Source: Parabacteroides sp. (lineage in GTDB: Bacteria; Bacteroidota; Bacteroidia; Bacteroidales; Tannerellaceae). From it: DNA of 48,888 bases. The notes under the pieces were generated by a model. The model saw only the letters and a program-made list of their open reading frames with translations, was not told where the DNA came from and made no database searches. Positions 31,854 to 39,605 of the stretch are shown here, piece by piece; within the stretch, counting starts at the first letter, position 1, and each line of letters opens with the position of its first letter. The translations under genes and the position numbers were made by a program. The stretch covers positions 1-48,888 of the forward strand of contig JAQVCX010000014.1 in assembly GCA_028689545.1 (NCBI GenBank), read 5' to 3'.

Positions 31854-32728
31854 AAAGATCGGCGCTAGGCCGTGGATTAGACGCGTTAATTACGATGGAT
31901 GACCTGAAGACAGGCGGTTCATCGTCTATTAGTGAGATCGAGTTAAGCAAGATCCAGCCTAATCCGGAGCAACCTCGATCTGTCTTTGAGGAAGAGACCT
32001 TGGCAGAGCTGGCTACCTCTATCCGCTCGTTGGGCGTGATCCAGCCGATTACGTTGAAGGAGATCGGCCCCGAGCAATATATGATCATCTCTGGCGAACG
32101 CCGTTATCGCGCGTCGCTTAACGCGGGCCTGGATCGTATCCCCGCTTATATCAAGACGGCTGCCGACGAGAACGTGGTGGAGATGGCGTTGATAGAGAAT
32201 ATCCAACGGGAGGACTTGAACTCTATCGAAATCGCGTTAGCTTATCAGAAATTAATCGATAATTACGGCTTGACCCAAGAGGGGCTGAGCGATAGGGTAG
32301 GAAAGAAGCGCGCTACGATCGCCAATTACCTCCGTTTATTGAAACTTCCCGCCGAGATCCAAGTAGGGTTGAAGGACAAGAAAATCGATATGGGACATGC
32401 CCGGGCATTGATCCCGGTGGATGATCCGGAGGTTCAATTGGCCTTATATGAGCAGATATTGGACCAAGGACTCTCCGTTCGTAACGTGGAGGAGATGGTG
32501 CGTAATATAGCCGATGGAATACAACCGGAATTGCCGGCAAAGAAAAAATCGGATCGTAAGCCGATCCTTCCGGAAGAGTTTAAATTGCTGAAAGATCATT
32601 TGTCTCGTTACTTCAATACGAAAGTGCAGTTGACTTGCAATGAGAAGGGAAAGGGTAAGATTACGATTCCTTTCGCCACGGAAGAAGAGTTGGAGCAATT
32701 GATCGGGTTACTGGATAAATTGAAATGA
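31841..32728 (+). CDS. parB: Chromosome partitioning protein ParB
   Basis: A 295-residue ParB/Spo0J CTP-dependent DNA clamp that loads at parS. The N-terminal 'LGRGLDALI' (7-15) is the ParA-stimulating motif. The ParB nuclease-like CTP domain has 'QPNPEQPRSVFEEE' near 43 and 'ISGERRYRAS' near 83. A helix-turn-helix follows at about 140-175 ('LTQEGLSDRVGKKRATIANY'), then a C-terminal dimer domain. It overlaps parA and DUF5683, so they form one operon. I found no convincing parS (for example TGTTTCACGTGAAACA) in the window. Confidence 0.95.
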   Translation: MAALKRSALGRGLDALITMDDLKTGGSSSISEIELSKIQPNPEQPRSVFEEETLAELATSIRSLGVIQPITLKEIGPEQYMIISGERRYRASLNAGLDRIPAYIKTAADENVVEMALIENIQREDLNSIEIALAYQKLIDNYGLTQEGLSDRVGKKRATIANYLRLLKLPAEIQVGLKDKKIDMGHARALIPVDDPEVQLALYEQILDQGLSVRNVEEMVRNIADGIQPELPAKKKSDRKPILPEEFKLLKDHLSRYFNTKVQLTCNEKGKGKITIPFATEEELEQLIGLLDKLK

Positions 32729-33435
32729 GAAATCGAATCATACTCCTTTTGATCGGATTCATGTGTTATGCCGGGATGGGTAACGCGCAGGAAGATAAGA
32801 CGGAGAAAGCCGTTTCTGCCATCGTTCCCGATTCCGTGGAGGTAGCCGCTCCGGATTCTACCGTGCAAGCCGTCTTGATGGCGGCCGATTCGGTAGGTGT
32901 ACCGGACGTGAAGATGAAACTGGCTTTTAAGCCAAATCCGACAAAAGCGGTCTTGTTCGCCTTGATACCGGGTATGGGACAGATCTATAACCGGAAATAT
33001 TGGAAATTGCCGATCGTTTACGGGGGCTTGATGGGATGTATGTATGCCGTGACTTGGAATAACAAGAATTATAAGGATTATTCGACGGCTTATAAGGATA
33101 TCATGTATGATGCCGCTAAGAACCTCGATAAGCCGGATGCTTGGAGTAAAAGTTGGCAAGACTTGACTTCCATGGATGCCGCGGACGCGATTAATAATGC
33201 CAACTTCAAGGATCAATTGAAAAGGCAGAAGGATTATTATCGTCGCTATAGAGACTTGAGTATAATTATTACGGTCGGGGTATATGCGTTGAGTATCGTG
33301 GATGCTTACGTGGATGCCCAGTTGTTCGATTTTGATATATCACCGGATTTATCCTTGCATTTGGAGCCGGTTGTTAGTCCGAAGACCAGTGTCACGCCTA
33401 GTACTTACGGATTGAATTGCAGTCTAAAATTCTGA
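32725..33435 (+). CDS. DUF5683 family exported membrane protein
   Basis: A 236-residue protein with a signal peptide (about 1-22, ending 'NAQ'), a Val/Ala/Asp-rich linker, then the conserved domain 'FKPNPTKAVLFALIPGMGQI' (about 72-91) and 'YNRKYWKLPIVYGGLMGCMY', with two hydrophobic segments and another near 190 ('ITVGVYALSIVDAYVDAQLF'). This is DUF5683, which commonly sits between parB and mltD in Bacteroidales. The start overlaps parB by 4 nt and mltD is 6 nt downstream. Function unknown; the context suggests a link between chromosome segregation and the envelope. Confidence 0.88.
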   Translation: MRNRIILLLIGFMCYAGMGNAQEDKTEKAVSAIVPDSVEVAAPDSTVQAVLMAADSVGVPDVKMKLAFKPNPTKAVLFALIPGMGQIYNRKYWKLPIVYGGLMGCMYAVTWNNKNYKDYSTAYKDIMYDAAKNLDKPDAWSKSWQDLTSMDAADAINNANFKDQLKRQKDYYRRYRDLSIIITVGVYALSIVDAYVDAQLFDFDISPDLSLHLEPVVSPKTSVTPSTYGLNCSLKF

Positions 33436-33441
33436 TATCAC

Positions 33442-34989
33442 ATGAAAAGATACCTGCTAGCACTCATTTGTTTAAATTCTTTGGTTTCATTGGTCTACGC
33501 GCAGGAAGAGACCCGAATTGAGGAAAAAGATACCTTAAGCTCGCTGGAGGCTGAGGTCGGATTGATTCCGGAAAGCTTGGACGCGAACGTGGATAGTTTG
33601 CTCCGTACTTGGCATGTGCAATATTTCTCGAAGAGAGAGGACTTTTGCCATGACGACGACGCGAATGTTTATTTCCCGGATTCGGTCTATATCGATCGCC
33701 TGGACAGGCTACCTAGCGTGATCGCTTTACCCTACAACAATATCGTGCGTGATTGCATCGACTTATATGCGGAGCGTAAGCGAAATCTGGTGCGTTATAT
33801 GCTAGGGATGGCGGACTTTTATTTTCCGATCATCGAGCAGGTGCTGGACGAGCATGGCTTACCCATTGAATTGAAATATCTCGCCGTCGTGGAAAGTGCC
33901 TTGAATCCGGTAGCCCTCTCTCGTGTGGGCGCTTGCGGTTTATGGCAATTCATGCTTCCTACGGGTAAGAGCTATGGCTTGGAGATTAACAGCTTGGTGG
34001 ACGAGCGCCGGGATCCCTTGAAAGCGACCGAGGCAGCTTGTGAGTATTTTAAGGATATGTACGCCATCTATGGAGATTGGAACTTAGTGTTGGCCTCTTA
34101 TAATTGCGGGCCGGGCAACGTGAATAAGGCGATCCGTCGTTCGGGGGGCAAGACGGACTTCTGGGATATCTTCCCTTATTTACCGAAAGAGACTCGTTCG
34201 TACGTTCCCTTATTTATCGCCGCCAATTACGTCATGAATTATTATTGCGAGCATAACATCTGTCCGATGCAAACCAGTTTGCCGCTAGCCACGGATACGG
34301 TGATGGTGAGTAATGCCCTGCATTTGCAGCAGGTATCGGATCTGTTGCAAGTAGATATCGAGACGTTGCGCGCGTTAAATCCACAATATAAAAGAGACAT
34401 CGTCCCGGGCAATACCCGCCCTTCGGTCTTGAAGTTGCCTGCGGCTGAAACCTATGCTTTTATCGATAAAGAAGATACGGTCTATACGCATCGGATCGAG
34501 GAACTGTTGGCGAATTGCGTTTCCGCGGATAACGCTAATGGATCTTTACCTAGTGGAGCGACTCGGGAGAAAATCACCCATGTGGTATTGAAAGGTGAGA
34601 ATCTCTATACGGTCGCTAATCGCTACGGAGTGACAGCGAAAGATATTCGTAAATGGAACGGACTAGGCTCCAACCGGGTAGCGAAAGGAAAACGGCTGAA
34701 GTTATACGTGGACAATGGAGGGGTGGCTTTTGCCTCCGCTTCGACTAAGATGACGGCGAAACCTGCGGAGAAATCTTCTGTCGCTTCAGCCCCGGCTAAA
34801 AAGAGAACCCAGCCATCATCTGTCACCAACCAGGAAGGCTTTGTGTCTTACAAGGTACGATCGGGAGATTCCTTATACTCTATCTCGAAAAAGTATCCGG
34901 GGGTCAGTACGGCGGCTTTACAAAAGGTGAATGGTCTATCCAGTCCCGATATACGTCCGGGTCAGGTCTTGAAGATCCCTGTCGGATAG
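33442..34989 (+). CDS. mltD: Membrane-bound lytic murein transglycosylase D-like, two LysM domains
   Basis: A 515-residue exported murein hydrolase (signal peptide about 1-20, ending 'VYAQ'). The SLT domain (about 125-290) has the catalytic Glu near 150 in 'YLAVVESALNPVALSRVGAC', then 'GLWQFMLPTGKSYGL' and 'ASYNCGPGNVNKAI'. Two LysM peptidoglycan-binding domains follow: 'HVVLKGENLYTVANRYGV' (about 380-425) and 'YKVRSGDSLYSISKKYPGV' (about 470-515), joined by an Ala/Ser/Lys linker. It cleaves glycan strands to 1,6-anhydro ends. Last gene of the parAB operon as seen here. Confidence 0.93.
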   Translation: MKRYLLALICLNSLVSLVYAQEETRIEEKDTLSSLEAEVGLIPESLDANVDSLLRTWHVQYFSKREDFCHDDDANVYFPDSVYIDRLDRLPSVIALPYNNIVRDCIDLYAERKRNLVRYMLGMADFYFPIIEQVLDEHGLPIELKYLAVVESALNPVALSRVGACGLWQFMLPTGKSYGLEINSLVDERRDPLKATEAACEYFKDMYAIYGDWNLVLASYNCGPGNVNKAIRRSGGKTDFWDIFPYLPKETRSYVPLFIAANYVMNYYCEHNICPMQTSLPLATDTVMVSNALHLQQVSDLLQVDIETLRALNPQYKRDIVPGNTRPSVLKLPAAETYAFIDKEDTVYTHRIEELLANCVSADNANGSLPSGATREKITHVVLKGENLYTVANRYGVTAKDIRKWNGLGSNRVAKGKRLKLYVDNGGVAFASASTKMTAKPAEKSSVASAPAKKRTQPSSVTNQEGFVSYKVRSGDSLYSISKKYPGVSTAALQKVNGLSSPDIRPGQVLKIPVG

Positions 34990-35098
34990 CCGGTTGTTTT
35001 TTCGTTTTCAATCTTCTTTTTTTCGTTTTGCTTCTAACAATGAGAGAGGTCGTGGAGAATTGATGTTACTTTGTATTTTGAAAAATTAGAGGATATTT

Positions 35099-36118
35099 AT
35101 GAGTTCATTCGAGACATCTATTTCACGGAAGCTCCCGCTGGTCAGCTTGATTAGCGCAGTCTTTATTATCTATACGAATATCGCATGGGTACCTTGGGAA
35201 TTGAGTTTCCTAAGCAAGTCTGAGTACTTTGGTTTCTTTGCGTTTTTCACGTATCGTTTTCTATTCTTCTTTGCGTTTATCTATCTGTTGCTACGGTATA
35301 ATCTGGGTAAGCTTCAGACATCGTTGTTTACGAAACGGCTGTGGAATAATTTCTTGTTTTCTTTTATCGCTTATCTGTTTTACGCGGCGATTTCTTTCGG
35401 GATCTCATTTTGTACCCGTAAGACGGATTGCATGGGCAGTATCTTGATCTTCCAGTTTTTTGTTACTTGCCTGTTATGTACTTTTATAGGATATATATCG
35501 ATGCTTTTTACTAAGCAACGGGAAAAAGAGCAAGAGATAGAGAATCTGCGTGTAGAGAACTTGCAGAGCCGTTGCGATGCTTTGGTCAACCAGATCAATC
35601 CGCATTTCTTTTTCAATTCATTGAATGGGATCTCCTCCTTGATCCGGAAGAAAAACGATGAGAATACCTTGTTGTATGTTACGAAATTGTCCGATATATT
35701 CCGCTATATCCTTCAGAGTGATAAAAAGAATTTGGTCCCTCTGTCGGAGGAGCTTACGTTTATAGAGGCTTTTCAGCATGTAATGGTAGTCCGTTTCGCC
35801 AATAAGCTTACTTTTACGATCGAAGTGCCAGAGGATAAGCGGAACTTGCGGATACCCGTATTATCTTTGCTTCCGTTGGTAGAGAACGTGACGGTACATA
35901 ATATTATAGACAGTGAGCACCGGATGGATATCTTGATCCGGCTGAATGAGCGGATGGAACTGGTTGTCTCTAATCCAATCTATCCGAAATTGACCTTGCC
36001 GGATACGAATGGAACCGGGCTTAAGAATCTGGAGAATCGTTTCTTGTTATTAATGAATAAACAAATACGGGTAGAATCTGATGAGGATAAGTTTCAGGTT
36101 TACCTACCCCTAAAATAA
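35099..36118 (+). CDS. Sensor histidine kinase of the LytS/YehU type
   Basis: A 339-residue inner-membrane kinase. About four hydrophobic segments (15-145) are followed by a coiled-coil linker ('TKQREKEQEIENLRVENLQ') and the His_kinase domain. The phospho-acceptor is in 'NQINPHFFFNSLNGI' with His near 168, and a short HATPase-like end includes 'NGTGLKNLENRFLLL'. It has no extracytoplasmic sensing domain of any size, so the membrane part is probably the sensor. It is 6 nt upstream of its LytTR response regulator. The signal is unknown. Confidence 0.92.
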   Translation: MSSFETSISRKLPLVSLISAVFIIYTNIAWVPWELSFLSKSEYFGFFAFFTYRFLFFFAFIYLLLRYNLGKLQTSLFTKRLWNNFLFSFIAYLFYAAISFGISFCTRKTDCMGSILIFQFFVTCLLCTFIGYISMLFTKQREKEQEIENLRVENLQSRCDALVNQINPHFFFNSLNGISSLIRKKNDENTLLYVTKLSDIFRYILQSDKKNLVPLSEELTFIEAFQHVMVVRFANKLTFTIEVPEDKRNLRIPVLSLLPLVENVTVHNIIDSEHRMDILIRLNERMELVVSNPIYPKLTLPDTNGTGLKNLENRFLLLMNKQIRVESDEDKFQVYLPLK

Positions 36119-36124
36119 TGCTAT

Positions 36125-36880
36125 ATGAGAATACTGATCGTAGAGGACGAGACTGCCGCTTATGAGAACTTAGCGGATATGTTGGTTGCGATAGATCCCA
36201 CGATTGAGGTCATGGGAAATACGGAGAGTGTCCGGCAAACGGTACGTTGGCTGCAAGCCAATCCGAGGCCGGATTTGATTTTTATGGATATTCATTTATC
36301 AGACGGTTCCGCTTTCGCTATTTTTGACCAGATAGAGGTGGAGGTACCGATCATCTTTACTACGGCGTACGATCAATATGCGATCGACGCTTTCAAGGTA
36401 AACAGCATAGACTATATCTTGAAGCCTATTAAGCCGGAAGAATTGAAACGGGCCTTAGATAAGTTTAGCCGGTGGAATCATCAGGATATGATTCATTATT
36501 TATCTCAATTAACACAGCTATCTATTACCCCTAAATACAAGGATAAACTGCTGATTCCTGTTAGAGATAAATTGTTGCCTATTAGTTTGAAAGAAGTATC
36601 CTGTTTCTATACGGCCGATAAGAATACATCTGTTTATTTAAAGACGGGTAATTCGTATCCATATGCTAAAACATTGGAACAAATAATCTCTATTTTAAGT
36701 CCCGTTGATTTTATCCGTGCGAATAAGCAATTTATCGTTGCTCGTGATAGCATAAAGGACATAACGATTTGGTTTGATAGCCGTTTGCTCGTGACTTTGG
36801 ATATAGAAGTGCCTGAGCGTATATATATTAGTAAGAATAAAGCATCCGAGTTTAAGTCTTGGATAGTAAGTGTTTCTTAG
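36125..36880 (+). CDS. LytTR family response regulator
   Basis: A 251-residue regulator. The receiver domain (about 1-120) has the phosphorylated Asp in 'DLIFMDIHLSDG' (near 55), acidic residues 'VEDETAA' near 6, and Lys in 'YILKPIKPEEL' near 100. The LytTR DNA-binding domain (about 140-250) includes 'RDKLLPISLKEVSCFYTADK' and 'FIRANKQFIVARDSI'. It pairs with the kinase just upstream. Possible targets include the small secreted protein that follows at 37111. Confidence 0.93.
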   Translation: MRILIVEDETAAYENLADMLVAIDPTIEVMGNTESVRQTVRWLQANPRPDLIFMDIHLSDGSAFAIFDQIEVEVPIIFTTAYDQYAIDAFKVNSIDYILKPIKPEELKRALDKFSRWNHQDMIHYLSQLTQLSITPKYKDKLLIPVRDKLLPISLKEVSCFYTADKNTSVYLKTGNSYPYAKTLEQIISILSPVDFIRANKQFIVARDSIKDITIWFDSRLLVTLDIEVPERIYISKNKASEFKSWIVSVS

Positions 36881-37110
36881 CCATATTCGTGTTTAATCCC
36901 CATTTTTTCCTTTTCGTCAATAATCGGCAACTACCAATTCAATAATTCCTCATCTTTGCGATATAAACAAGGAGATCATACATATTAGATAGGTTAATAG
37001 GTTTGTAAAAAAAGGGTTAGTCCGAGGCAAAAGAATGTTTAGGCTATCTTCTCTCTGAAATGAGTGTTTGTTTTGTGAATGGTTATTGTAATAGGTAAAT
37101 TGTAGGTATT

Positions 37111-37509
37111 ATGAGAAAGTTAATTATGGCGGTAGCAGTTTTAGGAATGAGTGCTACAATGAATTTCGCGAAAGCGCAATGTGTGAATGAATATGGGAAT
37201 AAAGAACCGTTTGCGGTAGAGTTTAGCCGATTGAGTTCTTATCTGGGATTGGCTCCTTCCCAAATGGAGGAGGTATTTAACATTAATGATTATTTTGTAC
37301 AAGAACAAAGAAAGGGTTTGAGTAAAGACCTGAAGCGTCAGGATGAACGATTGCAGAAAGCCGTGTATGGCAATCTGAAGCTGATGAAAGAGGCGTTGAC
37401 CGCCGATCAGTATCGCAAGTATGTCACATTGTTAAATGTAACTAACAACAATAACCGATTAACCGGCGCTGTGACATTTACGGATATCTATTTGGCTGAG
37501 AATAAATGA
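37111..37509 (+). CDS. Small exported helical protein, unknown function
   Basis: A 132-residue protein with a clear signal peptide (about 1-22, ending 'AKAQ'). The mature part has one early Cys, then helical stretches 'LAPSQMEEVFNINDYF' and 'LKRQDERLQKAVYGNLK' and a 'LTADQYRKYVTLLNVT' segment like the 'LT.EQ...Y' pattern of Spy/DUF-type periplasmic helix proteins. No known family assigned. The 230-nt upstream region carries imperfect repeats (TTAATAGGTTTG near 36994 and GTAATAGGTAAA near 37088) that could be LytTR sites. A bidirectional hairpin follows. Confidence 0.75.
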   Translation: MRKLIMAVAVLGMSATMNFAKAQCVNEYGNKEPFAVEFSRLSSYLGLAPSQMEEVFNINDYFVQEQRKGLSKDLKRQDERLQKAVYGNLKLMKEALTADQYRKYVTLLNVTNNNNRLTGAVTFTDIYLAENK

Positions 37510-37542
37510 CCGTACCTTGACTTGATGTGATGCTGATTAGAA

Positions 37543-37573
37543 AGGCGATCCTTGTGTAGAACAGGGATCGCCT
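37543..37573. terminator. Bidirectional hairpin between the small exported protein gene and metY
   Basis: AGGCGATCC (37543-37551) pairs perfectly with GGATCGCCT (37565-37573). On the minus strand, metY transcripts enter it 8 nt after the stop. The flanks are only moderately T-rich. Confidence 0.75.
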
Positions 37574-37580
37574 CACGCTT

Positions 37581-38870
37581 TTAGATCTTAGCGAAAGCTT
37601 GATCCAGATCATCTATAATATCATCTATATACTCGGTTCCGATGCTCAAGCGTATGGTGGATGGTGTTATGTGCTGTTGGGCAAGTTCTTCCGGGCTCAT
37701 CTGGGAATGAGTGGTCGTGTATGGATGAATGACAAGGCTCTTTACGTCGGCGACATTCGCCAGTAGGGAAAAGATCTCTAGTGAGTCGATGAATTTCCAA
37801 GCGGCTTCCTGCCCGCCTTTGATCTCGAATGTGAAGATGCTACCGGCACCATTCGGGAAATATTTATTGTAAAGTTCGTGGTCCGGGTGGGTAGGAAGGG
37901 ATGGATGATTCACCTTTTCTACTTTCGGATGTTTTGATAAATAATCCACTACTTTCAACGCGTTCGCTACATGGCGTTCCACGCGTAGGGATAAGGTCTC
38001 TAATCCTTGCAATAAGATAAAGGCGTTGAAAGGGGAGATCGTTGCCCCGGTATCGCGAAGAACGACCGCACGGATACGGGTGACAAAGGCGGCGGAACCT
38101 GCTACGTCCGCGAATATGGCTCCATGGTAACTCGGGTCTGGTTTAGCTAATGTAGGAAACTTATCGGCATTCGCTTTCCAGTCGAAAGTACCTCCGTCTA
38201 CGATTACGCCTCCTAGGCTACTCCCATGTCCCCCTATAAACTTTGTGGCGGAATGAACGACAACGTCGGCCCCATGTTCGATCGGACGAATTAAGTAGGG
38301 AGTTCCGAACGTGTTGTCTACGATTAATGGGATATGGTGACGGTGGGCGACTTCTGCTACCGCGTCCAGATTCGTTACGTCAGAGTTAGGGTTTCCGAAT
38401 GTCTCTACATAAATCACTCTCGTATTTTCCTGGATGGCTACTTCTAATGCGTTTAGATCGTTTACATTGATAATCGTATTAGAGATGCCTTGGGAGGCCA
38501 GTGTATGGGTGATCAGATTGAAGGAACCGCCATACAAATTATCTGCCGCTACAATATGATCTCCTGCTCTCAATATATTCTGTAACGCATAGGTGACAGC
38601 CGCTGCTCCCGAGGCCACCGCCAGACCTGCCACACCGCCTTCCAAAGCGGCTACACGTGCCTCGAAAACACCTTGCGTGGAGTTTGTCAAACGTCCGTAA
38701 ATATTCCCCGCGTCACGTAGGCCGAAACGGTCTGCCGCATGTTGTGCGTTATGGAATACATAGGAGGTTGTTTGATAGATGGGTACCGCGCGTGCGTCGG
38801 TAGCGGGATCCGGTTGTTCTTGTCCTACATGAAGTTGTAATGTCTCGAAATGTAATTTCTTTGTTGCCAT
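37581..38870 (-). CDS. metY: O-acetylhomoserine aminocarboxypropyltransferase / cysteine synthase
   Basis: A 429-residue PLP enzyme of the Cys/Met metabolism (gamma) family. It makes homocysteine from O-acetylhomoserine and sulfide. Family marks are 'HVGQEQPDPATDARAVPIYQ' near 14, 'NIYGRLTNSTQGVFEARVA' near 57 and the PLP-lysine block 'VHSATKFIGGHGSSLGGV' near 205. The length of about 430 suits OAH sulfhydrylase rather than the shorter cystathionine enzymes (about 380). It is divergent from an Lrp/AsnC gene and has a matching promoter at 38905-38936; the leader is too short for a SAM riboswitch. Confidence 0.93.
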   Translation of the reverse strand: MATKKLHFETLQLHVGQEQPDPATDARAVPIYQTTSYVFHNAQHAADRFGLRDAGNIYGRLTNSTQGVFEARVAALEGGVAGLAVASGAAAVTYALQNILRAGDHIVAADNLYGGSFNLITHTLASQGISNTIINVNDLNALEVAIQENTRVIYVETFGNPNSDVTNLDAVAEVAHRHHIPLIVDNTFGTPYLIRPIEHGADVVVHSATKFIGGHGSSLGGVIVDGGTFDWKANADKFPTLAKPDPSYHGAIFADVAGSAAFVTRIRAVVLRDTGATISPFNAFILLQGLETLSLRVERHVANALKVVDYLSKHPKVEKVNHPSLPTHPDHELYNKYFPNGAGSIFTFEIKGGQEAAWKFIDSLEIFSLLANVADVKSLVIHPYTTTHSQMSPEELAQQHITPSTIRLSIGTEYIDDIIDDLDQAFAKI

Positions 38871-38904
38871 AGTTCTATTCCTTTTTTAGTTGTTATTCTG
38901 ATGG

Positions 38905-38936
38905 CAAATGTATGATGTCTGTTCTTTTCGAACAAG
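38905..38936 (-). promoter_or_regulatory. Promoter of metY
   Basis: On the minus strand, CTTG (38936-38933), 20 nt, TACATTTG (38912-38905). The -7 box matches; -33 has one mismatch. It is about 35 nt from the ATG. Confidence 0.65.
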
Positions 38937-39038
38937 ATTCGTTGAAAATATAGATAATAATGCTATTTTTGGGGCTATAAATAGAATATAGCTTCGGCGA
39001 AGGACGCTGAAGAATCAATCCGATAGAATTTTTTTCTT

Positions 39039-39509
39039 ATGAATGTCTCAGATAAGTTAGACAAGGTGGATCTGCAAATCCTCCGAACGTTACAAGATAA
39101 TGCCCGGTTGACTACGAAAGAGTTGGCGGCAAGCGTCAGTCTCTCGTCAACCCCAGTGTTCGAGCGTTTGAAACGTCTTGAGAATAGTGGATATATAAAG
39201 AAGTATATAGCGGTATTAGACGCGGAGAAGCTGAATCAAGGTTTTGTTGTCTTTTGTAGCGTGAAGCTGGTTCGGCTAAATAAGGATATCGCTTCTGAGT
39301 TTACCCGGATTATCCAAGAAATCCCCGAAGTAACGGAGTGCTATAATATTTCAGGCGATTATGACTACTTATTGAAGATACATGCTCCCAATATGAAGTA
39401 TTATCAAGAGTTTATTTTAAATGTGTTAGGTACGATCGATAGTTTGGGCTCATTGAGAAGTACTTTCGTCATGGACGAGGTCAAACACGCCTATGGAATC
39501 CATATTTAA
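39039..39509 (+). CDS. Lrp/AsnC family transcriptional regulator
   Basis: A 156-residue regulator. The N-terminal winged helix-turn-helix ('VDLQILRTLQDNARLTTKEL' at about 10-29, 'STPVFERLKRLENSGYI') is followed by the RAM ligand-binding domain ('EVTECYNISGDYDYLLKIHA' near 98). Lrp-type proteins sense amino acids. It is divergent from metY across 168 nt, so control of metY and of itself is the simplest guess. Complete length for the family. Confidence 0.93.
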   Translation: MNVSDKLDKVDLQILRTLQDNARLTTKELAASVSLSSTPVFERLKRLENSGYIKKYIAVLDAEKLNQGFVVFCSVKLVRLNKDIASEFTRIIQEIPEVTECYNISGDYDYLLKIHAPNMKYYQEFILNVLGTIDSLGSLRSTFVMDEVKHAYGIHI

Positions 39510-39563
39510 TGAGCAGATATTCTATTTTTGTCTTTTGTTAGGGTTTCCTTCCAAATATTTGTA

Positions 39564-39571
39564 TATATTTG
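39564..39571 (+). promoter_or_regulatory. Promoter -7 element of relA/spoT
   Basis: TATATTTG, 35 nt upstream of ATG 39606. A TTTG at 39534-39537 is the nearest -33 candidate but the gap (26 nt) is long. This favours the 39606 start over the earlier in-frame ATG at 39528. Confidence 0.45.
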
Positions 39572-39605
39572 TGGCATACAGTATAAAAATGGGAGGTGTA
39601 AAACC

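Noticed and set aside
30884-34989. parS site near parAB
   Set aside because: No near match to TGTTTCACGTGAAACA was seen by eye; a few CACGTG or TACGTG words lie inside genes without the palindromic flanks.
38871-38904. SAM riboswitch before metY
   Set aside because: The leader between the likely promoter and the ATG is only about 35 nt, too short for a known SAM riboswitch.
39528-39605. Upstream in-frame start for the (p)ppGpp enzyme
   Set aside because: The extra residues look unlike the family, and a TAnnTTTG box at 39564-39571 lies within this stretch.
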